This document shows positions 35,108 to 43,446 of a stretch of DNA of 64,000 nucleotides, one piece after another. The position numbers and the translations under genes are program-made. The DNA is from Gemmatimonadaceae bacterium (GTDB lineage Bacteria; Gemmatimonadota; Gemmatimonadetes; Gemmatimonadales; Gemmatimonadaceae): assembly GCA_019637445.1 (NCBI GenBank), contig JAHBVS010000001.1, forward strand, positions 593,586-657,585, given 5' to 3'. How positions within the stretch are numbered: position 1 is the first letter of the stretch; every line of letters starts with the position of its first letter. The notes under the pieces were generated by a model. That model did not search any database. It was not told the origin of the DNA and was given only the letters and a program-made list of their open reading frames with translations.

Positions 35108-35878
35108 TCAGGAAGCGGAAGATGGGCGCAGGGCGTGCAGCAGGATGCCCGCGGCGACGGCGACGTTCAGGGACTCCGCGCCGACGGCCATCGGAATGGC
35201 GACGAGCCCCGCGCAAAGGTCACGCACACTGGGCTTGAGGCCCGCACCCTCGTTGCCCACGACGATGGCAAGGCGCGGCAGCGCCGGTTCGGCTCCGAGA
35301 ATTACACCCGACGCGTCCGCCCCCCAGGCCACGACGCCCGCGTCGCCGAGGAACTGCTGGAACTGCTCTTCCGTACAAGAGATGGTGGAGTGCGTGAACT
35401 GCATCCCGACGGCACTCCGCACGACCTTCGCGTTCCAGGGATCCACCGTTCCCGGCAGCACGAGGGTCGCCCCGCAACCCAAGGCCGACGCCGTGCGCAG
35501 CAAGGTCCCGACATTCCCCGGATCCTGGATCCCATCGAGCACCAGCAGCCGTGCGGGCGGCTGGCGCGTGAGCGCCTCGAGCGAGCGCGTGGGGATCTCG
35601 GCGATGGCGAGGATGCCCTGGGGATTGTCGGTGTCGCTGGCGCTGACGAACTCGCGCTCGCTGACTCGCACGACCTCGACATCGCGGGCGTGGCACTGGG
35701 CTACGAGCGCGGCCCCGCGCGGCGTCCTGTCAATCAGGTCGCAGGTCAGCACGCCGCGGACGGGCAACGGGGAGGCCAAGAGCTCCTCGACCGTGCGGAC
35801 GCCCTCCGCGACGAACATTCCCTGGCGTTCCCGCGCCTTGCGGCGCACCAAGTCCCTCGCTAGGGTCAAGATTCTCAT
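35108..35878 (-). CDS. SpoU/TrmH-family RNA 2'-O-methyltransferase
   Basis: A 256-residue enzyme: an N-terminal substrate-binding part (RQGMFVAEGVRTVEELL) and the SPOUT knot domain with LVLDGIQDPGNVGTLLRTA, VGNEGAGL and PMAVGAESLNVAVAAGILL. It would methylate a ribose in tRNA or rRNA; which one is not clear. ATG 35878 overlaps the start ATG of the opposite-strand M48 gene within a single CATG, so each promoter must lie inside the other gene. Confidence 0.9.
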   Translation of the reverse strand: MRILTLARDLVRRKARERQGMFVAEGVRTVEELLASPLPVRGVLTCDLIDRTPRGAALVAQCHARDVEVVRVSEREFVSASDTDNPQGILAIAEIPTRSLEALTRQPPARLLVLDGIQDPGNVGTLLRTASALGCGATLVLPGTVDPWNAKVVRSAVGMQFTHSTISCTEEQFQQFLGDAGVVAWGADASGVILGAEPALPRLAIVVGNEGAGLKPSVRDLCAGLVAIPMAVGAESLNVAVAAGILLHALRPSSAS

Positions 35879-36671
35879 GCGATTCGTTGCCGTTTTGGCC
35901 CTCGTGGCCCTCACCGGTGGCTGCGCCGTCTCGACCCAGCAGGAAGTCGAGATGGGGGCAAGCTACGCCGCCGAGATCAATCGTCAGCTGCCCATCGTGC
36001 AGGACGCCGAGCTCAATCGGTACCTGAACGTACTCGGGGACTCCATCGCGCGCATTGCCGACTCGCGCAACCTCGACTGGCAGTTCCACATCGTGGACAG
36101 CCCGGACGTGAATGCCTTCGCGGTGCCGGGCGGCTTCATCTATATGAACCGCGGCCTGCTGGAGCGCGCCACGAACATGGCGCAGGTGGCCGGCGTGCTG
36201 GGTCACGAGATCGGCCACGTGACGCAGCGGCACTCCATCAAGCAGATGCAGAAGGCGCAGGGCACGAACATCGGCCTGCTCGGCGTCTGCATCTTCACGA
36301 GCATGTGCAACACCGAGGCCGGCACCCAGCTGATGGGCCTCGGCGCCAACGTCGCGATGGCCAGCTTCAGCCGCTCGGACGAGGACGACGCCGACCGCGT
36401 GGCGGTGGGCTACATGGTGCGCGCCGGCATCGACCCGACGGGCATCCCCGAGATGTTCCAGATCCTGCTCGACGAACGGCAGGCCAAGCCCGAGGGTCTG
36501 GAGACCTGGTTCCGTTCGCACCCGCTGGAGGAGTCACGCATCTCGGCATCGCGCGCGCGGATCCAGAACTACTCGGCGGACCAGTTGCGCGGGCTCACCA
36601 AGGACTCGCCGAACTTCCAGGCCTTCCAGCGGCGGCTAAAGTCGTTGCCGCCGTCGCCGCCAGGCAGCTGA
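35877..36671 (+). CDS. M48-family lipoprotein metalloprotease
   Basis: A 264-residue lipoprotein (ALTGGC, Cys16) with EVEMGASYAAEINRQLP, VPGGFIYMNRGLLERA, and the zinc site GHEIGHVTQRH (His110, Glu111, His114), third ligand in DEDDADRVAVGYM. This is the Loi/BepA-type periplasmic M48 protease layout, linked to outer-membrane protein quality control, but without the C-terminal repeat domain. ATG 35877 shares bases with the divergent methyltransferase start. Confidence 0.9.
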   Translation: MRFVAVLALVALTGGCAVSTQQEVEMGASYAAEINRQLPIVQDAELNRYLNVLGDSIARIADSRNLDWQFHIVDSPDVNAFAVPGGFIYMNRGLLERATNMAQVAGVLGHEIGHVTQRHSIKQMQKAQGTNIGLLGVCIFTSMCNTEAGTQLMGLGANVAMASFSRSDEDDADRVAVGYMVRAGIDPTGIPEMFQILLDERQAKPEGLETWFRSHPLEESRISASRARIQNYSADQLRGLTKDSPNFQAFQRRLKSLPPSPPGS

Positions 36672-36718
36672 TCCACGAGCGCCGTGCCGTGTCGGCGCGG
36701 CGCGGCGCGAACAAACAG

Positions 36719-37558
36719 CTAGAGCAGCGCGACCCAGCGCTCCACAAGGCCGCAGAAGGCGTCCGCTGCCCTGCGGCCTTCTTCCATCACCTCGGCGTGA
36801 TCCAGCGGCGCCGCTCCGATGCCCGCCGCCGGATTCGTGATGCAGGAGACGCCGGCGACTTCCATGCCGATGGCGTTCGCCACGATGGTCTCCGGCACGG
36901 TGCTCATCCCCACCGCGTCGGCGCCGAGCGCGGCGAGCATCCGCACCTCGGCGGGCGTCTCGTAGGTGGGCCCGAGCAGCCCGGCGTACACGCCGCGCGC
37001 GAGTGCGAACCCGCCATCCTTGGCCGCTGACTCCAGCAAGGCCTGTAGGCGCGGCGCGTAGGCGGCGCTCATGTCGGGAAAGCGCGTGTCACCGGGCTCC
37101 ACTCGCCCCTCCAGCGGATTGCGGAACTGTAGGTTCAGGTGGTCGGTGATCATCATCAACGTGCCCGGCACGAAGGCGCGGTTGATACCGCCGGCCGCGT
37201 TGGACACGAAGAGCACACGCGCGCCCAAGGCGTGGACCACGCGCACCGGGAAGGCCGCGACCTGTGCGCTGTGCCCCTCGTACATATGGAAGCGGCCGGC
37301 GAGCAGCAGCACCTCGCGCCCGCCCAGCGTGCCGGCGATGAGTTCGCCGCGGTGACCCTCGACGCCCGGCGCGTGGAAGCCCGGGATCTCGCCGTAGGGT
37401 ACGCGCCGCGCGTCGGCAACACGCTCGGCGAGGGCGCCGAGGCCTGAGCCGAGCACGATGGCCGCGGCGGGCGACCGAACCTGCAAACGCTCGCGGACGG
37501 CATCCGCTGCAGCGCGCGCCGCTGCGGCACCGTGTTCGTTCGATGTGCAGGTGCTCAC
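36719..37558 (-). CDS. Purine nucleoside phosphorylase
   Basis: A 279-residue trimeric-type enzyme that splits inosine or guanosine with phosphate to base and ribose 1-phosphate. Seen: AIVLGSGLGALAERV, YGEIPGFHAPGVEGHRGELI, LAGRFHMYEGHS, SNAAGGINRAFVPGTLM, GPTYETPAEVRM and ITNPAAGIG. GTG 37558 overlaps the stop of adenosine deaminase (GTGA), the last step of a translationally coupled purine salvage operon. The product, hypoxanthine or guanine, would need a phosphoribosyltransferase not present here. Confidence 0.93.
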   Translation of the reverse strand: MSTCTSNEHGAAAARAAADAVRERLQVRSPAAAIVLGSGLGALAERVADARRVPYGEIPGFHAPGVEGHRGELIAGTLGGREVLLLAGRFHMYEGHSAQVAAFPVRVVHALGARVLFVSNAAGGINRAFVPGTLMMITDHLNLQFRNPLEGRVEPGDTRFPDMSAAYAPRLQALLESAAKDGGFALARGVYAGLLGPTYETPAEVRMLAALGADAVGMSTVPETIVANAIGMEVAGVSCITNPAAGIGAAPLDHAEVMEEGRRAADAFCGLVERWVALL

Positions 37559-38598
37559 GCGTGCACCCCTCGAAGCGTGGCGAACTCCGTGTCGATGCGC
37601 GCGAGCAGTGCCTGCTTCTCCGCCTCCGGCAGGAACGCGTTCACGAAGCCCGTGCGGGCCACGCGCTGCAACTCGTCGAACGTGAATCCAAGGTGCCGGG
37701 CCGCGAGGCCGTACTCCGTCACGAGGTCCGTCCCGCTCATCAGGCGATTGTCGGTGTTGATGGAGACCTGCAGGCCCGCCTCGAAGTAGCGACGCAGCGG
37801 ATGCTCGTCGAGGGCGCGGACCGCGTGCGTCTGCAGGTTGCTCGTCAGGCAGCACTCGATGGCGACGCCCTGCGCCTTCGCCTCAGCGAGCAAGGTGGGG
37901 TCCTCGATCAGCCGCGTGCCGTGTCCGATGCGGTGCGCCTGGCACTGGTGCATCGCCTCGGCCACCGATTCGGCGCCGGCGCCCTCACCCGCGTGGCAGG
38001 TACAGGGCAGGCCGTTGTCCACGGCATGGGCAAACGCCGCCCTGTGGAGCGCGGCCGGGTTCCCCGCCTCGCCGCCTGCGAGATCGAAGCCGACGACACC
38101 TCGGTCCTTGTAGTCGACGGCCAGCCGTGCGAGACCCAGCGAGGTCTCGGGCGACATGCTGCGGATGGCACACACGATGACCCGCGCGACGATGCCGTAC
38201 TCGCGTTCCGCCCGCGCAAGCCCGCGCAGCGGCGCCTCCACCGTCTCGGCGAGCGAGAGTCCCCGCTCGATGTTGAGCACGGGGGCATAGCGCGTCTCGA
38301 GGTAACGCACGCCCTCCCGCGCGCAGTCCTCCGCGAGCTCGTAGGCCACACGCTCCAGCGACTCCGCCGTCTGCATCACGCTCAGCGTGTGGCCAAAGCG
38401 TGCGAGGTAGTCCTCGAGGTTTCGCGCGTCATCCACGCGCATGTAGTCGCGCAGGGCCTCGGGATCGTCGGCCGGCATTTCCACGCGCTGCTCGCGTGCC
38501 AACTCGAGCATCGTCGCGGGTCGCAGGGAGCCATCGAGATGGCAGTGCAACTCCGCCTTGGGCAAGCGACGGAGCAGCTCGCTCGTGATCGGCGGCAC
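37555..38598 (-). CDS. Adenosine deaminase
   Basis: A 347-residue zinc hydrolase converting adenosine to inosine. Metal and catalytic motifs in order: LPKAELHCHLDGSLRP (His18, His20), CTCHAGEGAG, HRIGHGTRL and SINTDNRLMSGT (Asp pair). Length is normal. GTG start immediately after the stop of the 77-residue protein; its own stop overlaps the phosphorylase start. It gives the inosine used by that enzyme. Confidence 0.95.
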   Translation of the reverse strand: MPPITSELLRRLPKAELHCHLDGSLRPATMLELAREQRVEMPADDPEALRDYMRVDDARNLEDYLARFGHTLSVMQTAESLERVAYELAEDCAREGVRYLETRYAPVLNIERGLSLAETVEAPLRGLARAEREYGIVARVIVCAIRSMSPETSLGLARLAVDYKDRGVVGFDLAGGEAGNPAALHRAAFAHAVDNGLPCTCHAGEGAGAESVAEAMHQCQAHRIGHGTRLIEDPTLLAEAKAQGVAIECCLTSNLQTHAVRALDEHPLRRYFEAGLQVSINTDNRLMSGTDLVTEYGLAARHLGFTFDELQRVARTGFVNAFLPEAEKQALLARIDTEFATLRGVHA

Positions 38599-38832
38599 TC
38601 AGGCCTCGGTATCGCGGAGGGCGCGCGCGCTGACAACGCGCATCACGTAGCCGCCGTGCACCGACGTGTCGGCCGCGACAGGCAGTCCGCGGCTGTCCAC
38701 GATGGCGCGGGTGCCGGCGCGCACCTCATCGGCCGCCGCGGCATCCGACGCGGCCACCGCGTCGAGCACGCTGCTGCCGGGCGACACCGAGACGCCCTTG
38801 CCGTTCACAAAGACCCGCAGCGCCTCGCTCAC
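38599..38832 (-). CDS. 77-residue beta-grasp-like protein in the purine operon
   Basis: A small soluble protein with VFVNGKGVSVSPGSSVLDAV, TRAIVDSRGLPVAAD and GGYVMRVVSARAL. The VNG, SVLDAV and central DSRG spacing recalls ThiS/MoaD-like beta-grasp folds, but there is no C-terminal Gly-Gly, so no sulfur-carrier role can be claimed. GTG 38832 overlaps the stop of the 5'-nucleotidase (GTGA) and its stop abuts adenosine deaminase, so expression is coupled to both. Function unknown. Confidence 0.72.
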   Translation of the reverse strand: MSEALRVFVNGKGVSVSPGSSVLDAVAASDAAAADEVRAGTRAIVDSRGLPVAADTSVHGGYVMRVVSARALRDTEA

Positions 38833-41800
38833 GGCGTCACCGCCTGGATGCGCGGCGCGGTGAGGGCAGGCGTCGCGGTCAGCGTGCCGTTGGGCAGCTT
38901 CCGCAGCTGCGCGATGAGCGCGTCGAGATCGATCACTCCGATTTCCTCCGGCGCGCTGCCCGCGCCCAGGCCGGCGCCATCGCCGCCGCTGGCCATGAAG
39001 TCCGACATGATGACCCGATACGTGAGGCGGTCGTTCAGGCGACGGCCATCGGCCATCGTCACCTGCCGCAGGCGGCTGCCGCTGGGTGCCGCGGGATCGT
39101 AGCGCAGCGTGGCGCCGCTGATGTGCACGCTGATGGATCGGCCACCCACGAGGCGCTCGAAGTAGCGGCGCAGCTCGGCGCCACGCACCGTGATCGCCAC
39201 GAGCCGATTCGCGAAGGGCGAGACTTCATGCAGGTCGCCGTAGGTCACCCTGCCTTGGCGAATCTCCGCCCTGATGCCGCCGTTGTTCATCACGCCCACG
39301 TCGCCGTTGCCGGCGGCGCGCTGGGCGTCGGCGATCAGGTTGCCGAGCGCGTACTGGTTGCCTTCACGCGGGAAGCGCTCGGTGGCGGTCGCAATGACCT
39401 CGCCGACGCGAGGGGCGACTCGCGCCACTGCCTCTGCCACGATGCGTTCGACCGCCGGGTCGGGCACGATCGAATCGGAGACGACGTCGCGCACCACGGG
39501 TCGCTGCGGCGGCGAGCCCGGTGCAGGCCCGAGGTCCACGATGCCCAGGGCGCGCGTGCTCGAGCGCGCCTGCACGATCGGGATCCCGTTGACGATGGTG
39601 GCGACTTCCGAATGCGTGTGACCGGACACGATCGCGTCGACCGTGCCGGGCGCCAGCGTCCGGGCCAGCTCGATGATCTCGCCGCGACATTCGTCCGGCG
39701 CGTTGATGGTGCAGAACCCGCCGAGGTGCGCGACGACCACAACCCACTGCGCCCCGCGCTCGCGCAGCGAGGCAGCGCGCGCGGTGATGACGGGCGCCGG
39801 CGGCGCGAAGCGCAGATCGGCCACGTGCCGCGGCATCGTGGTGCGTGGCGTGGCGGGATCGGCGATGCCGATGATGCCGACGCGGCCGGCTGCCGTGCCC
39901 ACCAGCGTGTCGTCGCGGATCCACGGCACGTCGCTGCCATCGGCGTAGGTGACGTTGGCGCCGAGGATGGCGGCGTCGAGGCCACGCATCCGGGCGCGCA
40001 GCGTGTCCTGGCCGTAGTCGAACTCGTGGTTGCCGAGCGCGTGGGCGGTGAAGCCCATCGCGTTGTAGACGGGCAGCGTCGCCGCACCGGTGGTGAGGTC
40101 GGACGCCGGCGTTCCGGTGAACAGATCGCCGCCGGAGAGCAGCAGCGTCGCGCAGGCAGGCGCACACTCAGCGCGGGCCTCGCGGACCATCGTGGCGATC
40201 TGCGCATAGCCGCCGCGATTGCCGTTCGCGCCATCGGGCCGCGGCCGGAAGGCTCCGTGCATGTCGTTCATCGCGATCACGCGCAACGTCGGACGCGGTG
40301 GAAGCAGCCGGTAGTTCTCCTCGTACACGTCCGAGGGTTGGATGCTGCCGCGCGTCTTCAGAAACTCGATGATGAGCTCGCGAATCTCGCGGCCGCCTTC
40401 GTAGACCACCGGCGCCCCGCGCAGCATGTCGTAGCCGCCGCCTCCGGACGCACGGTACGAGTTGATGGCGACCGTGAAGCTGTCCGAGTCGGCAACGGGC
40501 CGGCCGCGCCGCGCCAACTGCGTCACGCGATGCCCCATCGGCTGCGCGAGGTCGATCGTGTAGTCGAGCCCCTGCAGGATGTCGTAGTTGTAGCCCGGGA
40601 TGCGCGGGTCCGGCCTGATGCGCAATCCGTTGGCGTCGGCGCCGACCGTCCAGTAGCGCGCACTATGCTCGAGGAAGGCGCGGATCTGCGCGCCGCTGAG
40701 GCGCAGTGCCCGCAGGGTGTTTTCGTACGGATACAGTACCGTGAGGCGTTCGACGGAGATCGGGCCCGGCGCGAAGCCGGCCTCGAGCGAGAACGCCGAG
40801 GCGATACTCAGCTCGGCGCCCGTCTCCTGGCGCTGGACGTAGTGGATCAAGTCGATGAGCGGCGTGTCACGCAGTCGCGCCGAGTCGCCGGCCCAAATGG
40901 CGTCGGTGCGCGCGACAACGGCGGTGGAGTAGGCCATCGCCGCGCGATGTGCACGCTCCACCGCGCGCACGACCACTTGCTGTTCGGGCCATCCACGCAC
41001 GGGAACCGTGACGCCGGACTTTGACGCCACGCGCCACGCGCCGCCCGGCGCGCGCTCCAGCTCAAGCGTCGCGACGGCAACGCTGGTTGCCCAGTTCCGT
41101 GGCTGCATCACCATCACGCCATTGATGGTCGAGTCCGCCAGCTCGCGATGCGAGTGGCCAATCACCAGCAGGTCGATGCCCGGCACTTCCCGCGCGACGC
41201 GGGCCATCGGGTTCTCACTGGCCACGGCGGTGCCGACGGTGTCATACGAACTGACCTCGCCGAGTCCTGAGTGGGCCACGACGACGACGACATCCGCGCC
41301 CTCGGCGCGGGCGGCGCGGACCTCGGCGGGCAGGGCCGCCACGATGTCCGTGACCTCGACGCGGCCACGCAGGTTGTCGCGGTCCCAGATCATCGAGCCC
41401 GGCGTCGTGACGCCGATGATGGCGATCTTGGCGCCGCCGCGCGTCACGGTCAGGCGCGCCGGATACTCCCGCTTGCCGTCGAGGCGGCGCGTGTTGGCCG
41501 CGAGGAACGGGAAGCCCGCTTGGGCAATGGCCCGGTCGAACAGCGGCACGCCGTAGTTGAACTCGTGGTTGCCCACCGCCGCCGCGTCGTAGCGCATCAC
41601 GTTCATCGCCGCGATGACCGGGTGCGGCCGCATCGAGTCCACGCGACCCGCGACGTAGGTCATCGCGTTGCCCTGCAGGAGGTCGCCGGCATCGACGAGG
41701 ACGACGCGGTCGCGGGCCACGCGGCGGAGGGAATCGACGATGCTGGCGGCGCGCGCGAGGCCGCGGAGGCTGTCAGGGGCTCCAGCGGCGTAGTCCCAGC

Positions 41801-41930
41801 CGCGCAGGCGACCGTGGACGTCCGTGGTCGCGGCAATCTTGATGGTCAGGCGCTCCTGGGCCTGCAGGCCGCCCAAGGCCGAGATACAGAGCAGTCCCGC
41901 CACCGCGGGCGCAAGGCACTTTCGCAACAT
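38829..41930 (-). CDS. Double-domain secreted 5'-nucleotidase / 2',3'-cyclic phosphodiesterase
   Basis: A 1033-residue exported protein with two complete 5'-nucleotidase units in tandem, about twice the usual ~550. Signal MLRKCLAPAVAGLLCISALG. Unit 1 (about 27-560): TTDVHGRLRGWDY, DAGDLLQGN, GNHEFNYG, IGHSHREL; its C-terminal domain has YPYENTLRALRLSGAQ and AINSYRASGGGGYD. Unit 2 (about 570-1030): MNDMHGAFRP, SGGDLFTGTP, GNHEFDYG, SGHTHSEV, VMNNGGIRAEIRQG and SDFMASGGDGA. Both keep the metal ligands. It would free phosphate and nucleosides outside the cell for the downstream adenosine deaminase and phosphorylase. ATG 41930. Confidence 0.92.
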   Translation of the reverse strand: MLRKCLAPAVAGLLCISALGGLQAQERLTIKIAATTDVHGRLRGWDYAAGAPDSLRGLARAASIVDSLRRVARDRVVLVDAGDLLQGNAMTYVAGRVDSMRPHPVIAAMNVMRYDAAAVGNHEFNYGVPLFDRAIAQAGFPFLAANTRRLDGKREYPARLTVTRGGAKIAIIGVTTPGSMIWDRDNLRGRVEVTDIVAALPAEVRAARAEGADVVVVVAHSGLGEVSSYDTVGTAVASENPMARVAREVPGIDLLVIGHSHRELADSTINGVMVMQPRNWATSVAVATLELERAPGGAWRVASKSGVTVPVRGWPEQQVVVRAVERAHRAAMAYSTAVVARTDAIWAGDSARLRDTPLIDLIHYVQRQETGAELSIASAFSLEAGFAPGPISVERLTVLYPYENTLRALRLSGAQIRAFLEHSARYWTVGADANGLRIRPDPRIPGYNYDILQGLDYTIDLAQPMGHRVTQLARRGRPVADSDSFTVAINSYRASGGGGYDMLRGAPVVYEGGREIRELIIEFLKTRGSIQPSDVYEENYRLLPPRPTLRVIAMNDMHGAFRPRPDGANGNRGGYAQIATMVREARAECAPACATLLLSGGDLFTGTPASDLTTGAATLPVYNAMGFTAHALGNHEFDYGQDTLRARMRGLDAAILGANVTYADGSDVPWIRDDTLVGTAAGRVGIIGIADPATPRTTMPRHVADLRFAPPAPVITARAASLRERGAQWVVVVAHLGGFCTINAPDECRGEIIELARTLAPGTVDAIVSGHTHSEVATIVNGIPIVQARSSTRALGIVDLGPAPGSPPQRPVVRDVVSDSIVPDPAVERIVAEAVARVAPRVGEVIATATERFPREGNQYALGNLIADAQRAAGNGDVGVMNNGGIRAEIRQGRVTYGDLHEVSPFANRLVAITVRGAELRRYFERLVGGRSISVHISGATLRYDPAAPSGSRLRQVTMADGRRLNDRLTYRVIMSDFMASGGDGAGLGAGSAPEEIGVIDLDALIAQLRKLPNGTLTATPALTAPRIQAVTP

Positions 41931-42109
41931 CTTGAAGAATACCGAAGCGTGACCGCGGTTGCAGGTGCGTGCGGAGTTGACGGCCGGCCCTCCCAACCCC
42001 CAACGTTCGGCGGCTACCTCCGATACAGGACCGTGACGTCCGTAACGCTTTTCGCGCCCGCCAGCCCCGGACAGATTCCTCGCGTGCTTCCTTCCCCCAC
42101 TGCCGCGCG

Positions 42110-42736
42110 ATGCGTCCGCTGATCATCGGGATCGCGGGGGGTTCCGGGTCGGGCAAGACGACCGTCGCCCGCAACCTCGCGTCGGCGCTGACCGAGACCC
42201 AGTGCGCGTTCCTCGATATGGACGCGTACTACCGGGACCACGACCGGCTGTCGCCAGACGCGTTGCGCAAACTCAATTGGGACCACCCGGACGCGTTTGA
42301 CCTCGACCTCTTGGATACGCAGTTGCAGCAACTGGCGGCTGGGCAGGCGATCGACAAGCCGGTCTACGATTTCGTGCACCACCGACGCCAGGCCGCGGCC
42401 GAGCGCGTGGAACCGGCCGATGTCGTGGTGGTTGACGGCATCCTGCTGCTAGTGGACGAACGCATCCGGTCGCGCCTCGACATCAAGGTCTTCGTCGACA
42501 CCGATGCCGACATCCGACTGGTCCGCCGCATCCGGCGCGACATGGCCATGCGCGGTCGGCAACTGGACGACGTCCTCGAGCAGTACCTCACCACGGTCCA
42601 ACCCATGCACCTGAAGTTCGTCGAGCCGAGCAAGCGCTACGCCGACGTCGTGATCCCACGTGGCGGCGACAATAGCGTCGCCATCGACCTGTTGGTCGCT
42701 GCCGTGTCACGCCGCCTCGAAGGAGCGGGCGCGTGA
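42110..42736 (+). CDS. udk: Uridine kinase
   Basis: A 208-residue kinase phosphorylating uridine or cytidine to the monophosphate. P loop GIAGGSGSGKTTVARNLA (about 7-24), DMDAYYRDHDRL, NWDHPDAFDLDLL, YDFVHHRR, VVVDGILLLVDERIR, and the Arg-rich lid RLVRRIRRDMAMRGR. Its end overlaps the GTG of phoB by four bases, so the operon joins nucleoside salvage to the phosphate sensor pair. Upstream is a CGTAACG site, the complement of the Pho-box-like core with one change. Confidence 0.95.
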   Translation: MRPLIIGIAGGSGSGKTTVARNLASALTETQCAFLDMDAYYRDHDRLSPDALRKLNWDHPDAFDLDLLDTQLQQLAAGQAIDKPVYDFVHHRRQAAAERVEPADVVVVDGILLLVDERIRSRLDIKVFVDTDADIRLVRRIRRDMAMRGRQLDDVLEQYLTTVQPMHLKFVEPSKRYADVVIPRGGDNSVAIDLLVAAVSRRLEGAGA

Positions 42737-43446
42737 CCGCTGCCGTCGCCCCGACAGAACGCATCCTCGTCGTGGACGACGAGCCGGATATCGTCGCGCT
42801 CGTCGTCTACCATCTCGCGAAGGCCGGATACAAGGTGTCCAGCGCCTCCACCGGCACCGACGCGTTGGCGCTCGCCAAGCGCGACCGCCCAGCCCTGGTG
42901 GTGCTCGACCTGATGCTGCCGGGGATGTCCGGATTCGACGTCATCGCGCGGCTGCGTGAGGACGAAAGCACGCAAGGCATCGCCGTGCTGATGCTGACAG
43001 CGCGCAAGGAGGAACCGGACCGCATCCGCGGCCTCGAGCTCGGCGCCGACGATTACCTCACCAAGCCGTTCTCCCCGCAGGAACTGGTGCTGCGCGTCGG
43101 GGCGATCCTGCGCCGCGTGCATTCGCCCTCCGAGGCCAGCGACACGATCCACGCCGGTGCCATCCGCATCGACCGCTCGGCGCATCGCGTGACGGTACGG
43201 GACCACGAGGTCGAGCTCACTCCGACGGAGTTCAAGCTGCTGCTCACGTTGGCGGAGCGTCGCGGGCGCGTGCAGTCGCGTTCGCACCTGCTGGAGACGG
43301 TCTGGGACGCGGCGCCGGACATCCAGACGCGCACGGTGGACATGCACATCCAGCGCCTGCGCACCAAGCTGCACCCCGCCGGCGACCAAATCGAGACCGT
43401 GCGCGGCTTCGGGTATCGCCTCAAGGGAATGGGCAAGGACGCGTGA
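42733..43446 (+). CDS. phoB: OmpR/PhoB-type response regulator
   Basis: A 237-residue regulator: REC domain (about 10-125) with ILVVDDEPD and phosphorylation site Asp59 in LVVLDLMLPG, Lys in YLTKPFSPQELVLR, and a winged helix (about 140-232) with ELTPTEFKLLLTLAERRGR, TVDMHIQRLRTKL and ETVRGFGYRL. The pairing with a PhoR-like kinase and the phosphate genes downstream support PhoB. GTG overlaps udk, and the kinase start overlaps its end. Confidence 0.9.
   Translation: MTAAVAPTERILVVDDEPDIVALVVYHLAKAGYKVSSASTGTDALALAKRDRPALVVLDLMLPGMSGFDVIARLREDESTQGIAVLMLTARKEEPDRIRGLELGADDYLTKPFSPQELVLRVGAILRRVHSPSEASDTIHAGAIRIDRSAHRVTVRDHEVELTPTEFKLLLTLAERRGRVQSRSHLLETVWDAAPDIQTRTVDMHIQRLRTKLHPAGDQIETVRGFGYRLKGMGKDA

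Noticed and set aside
38599-38832. MoaD/ThiS sulfur-carrier assignment for the 77-aa protein
   Set aside because: The C-terminal Gly-Gly needed for activation is missing, and no partner genes are near.
39123-41024. A 633-codon plus-strand open frame
   Set aside because: It is antisense to the double 5'-nucleotidase, whose motifs are unambiguous.
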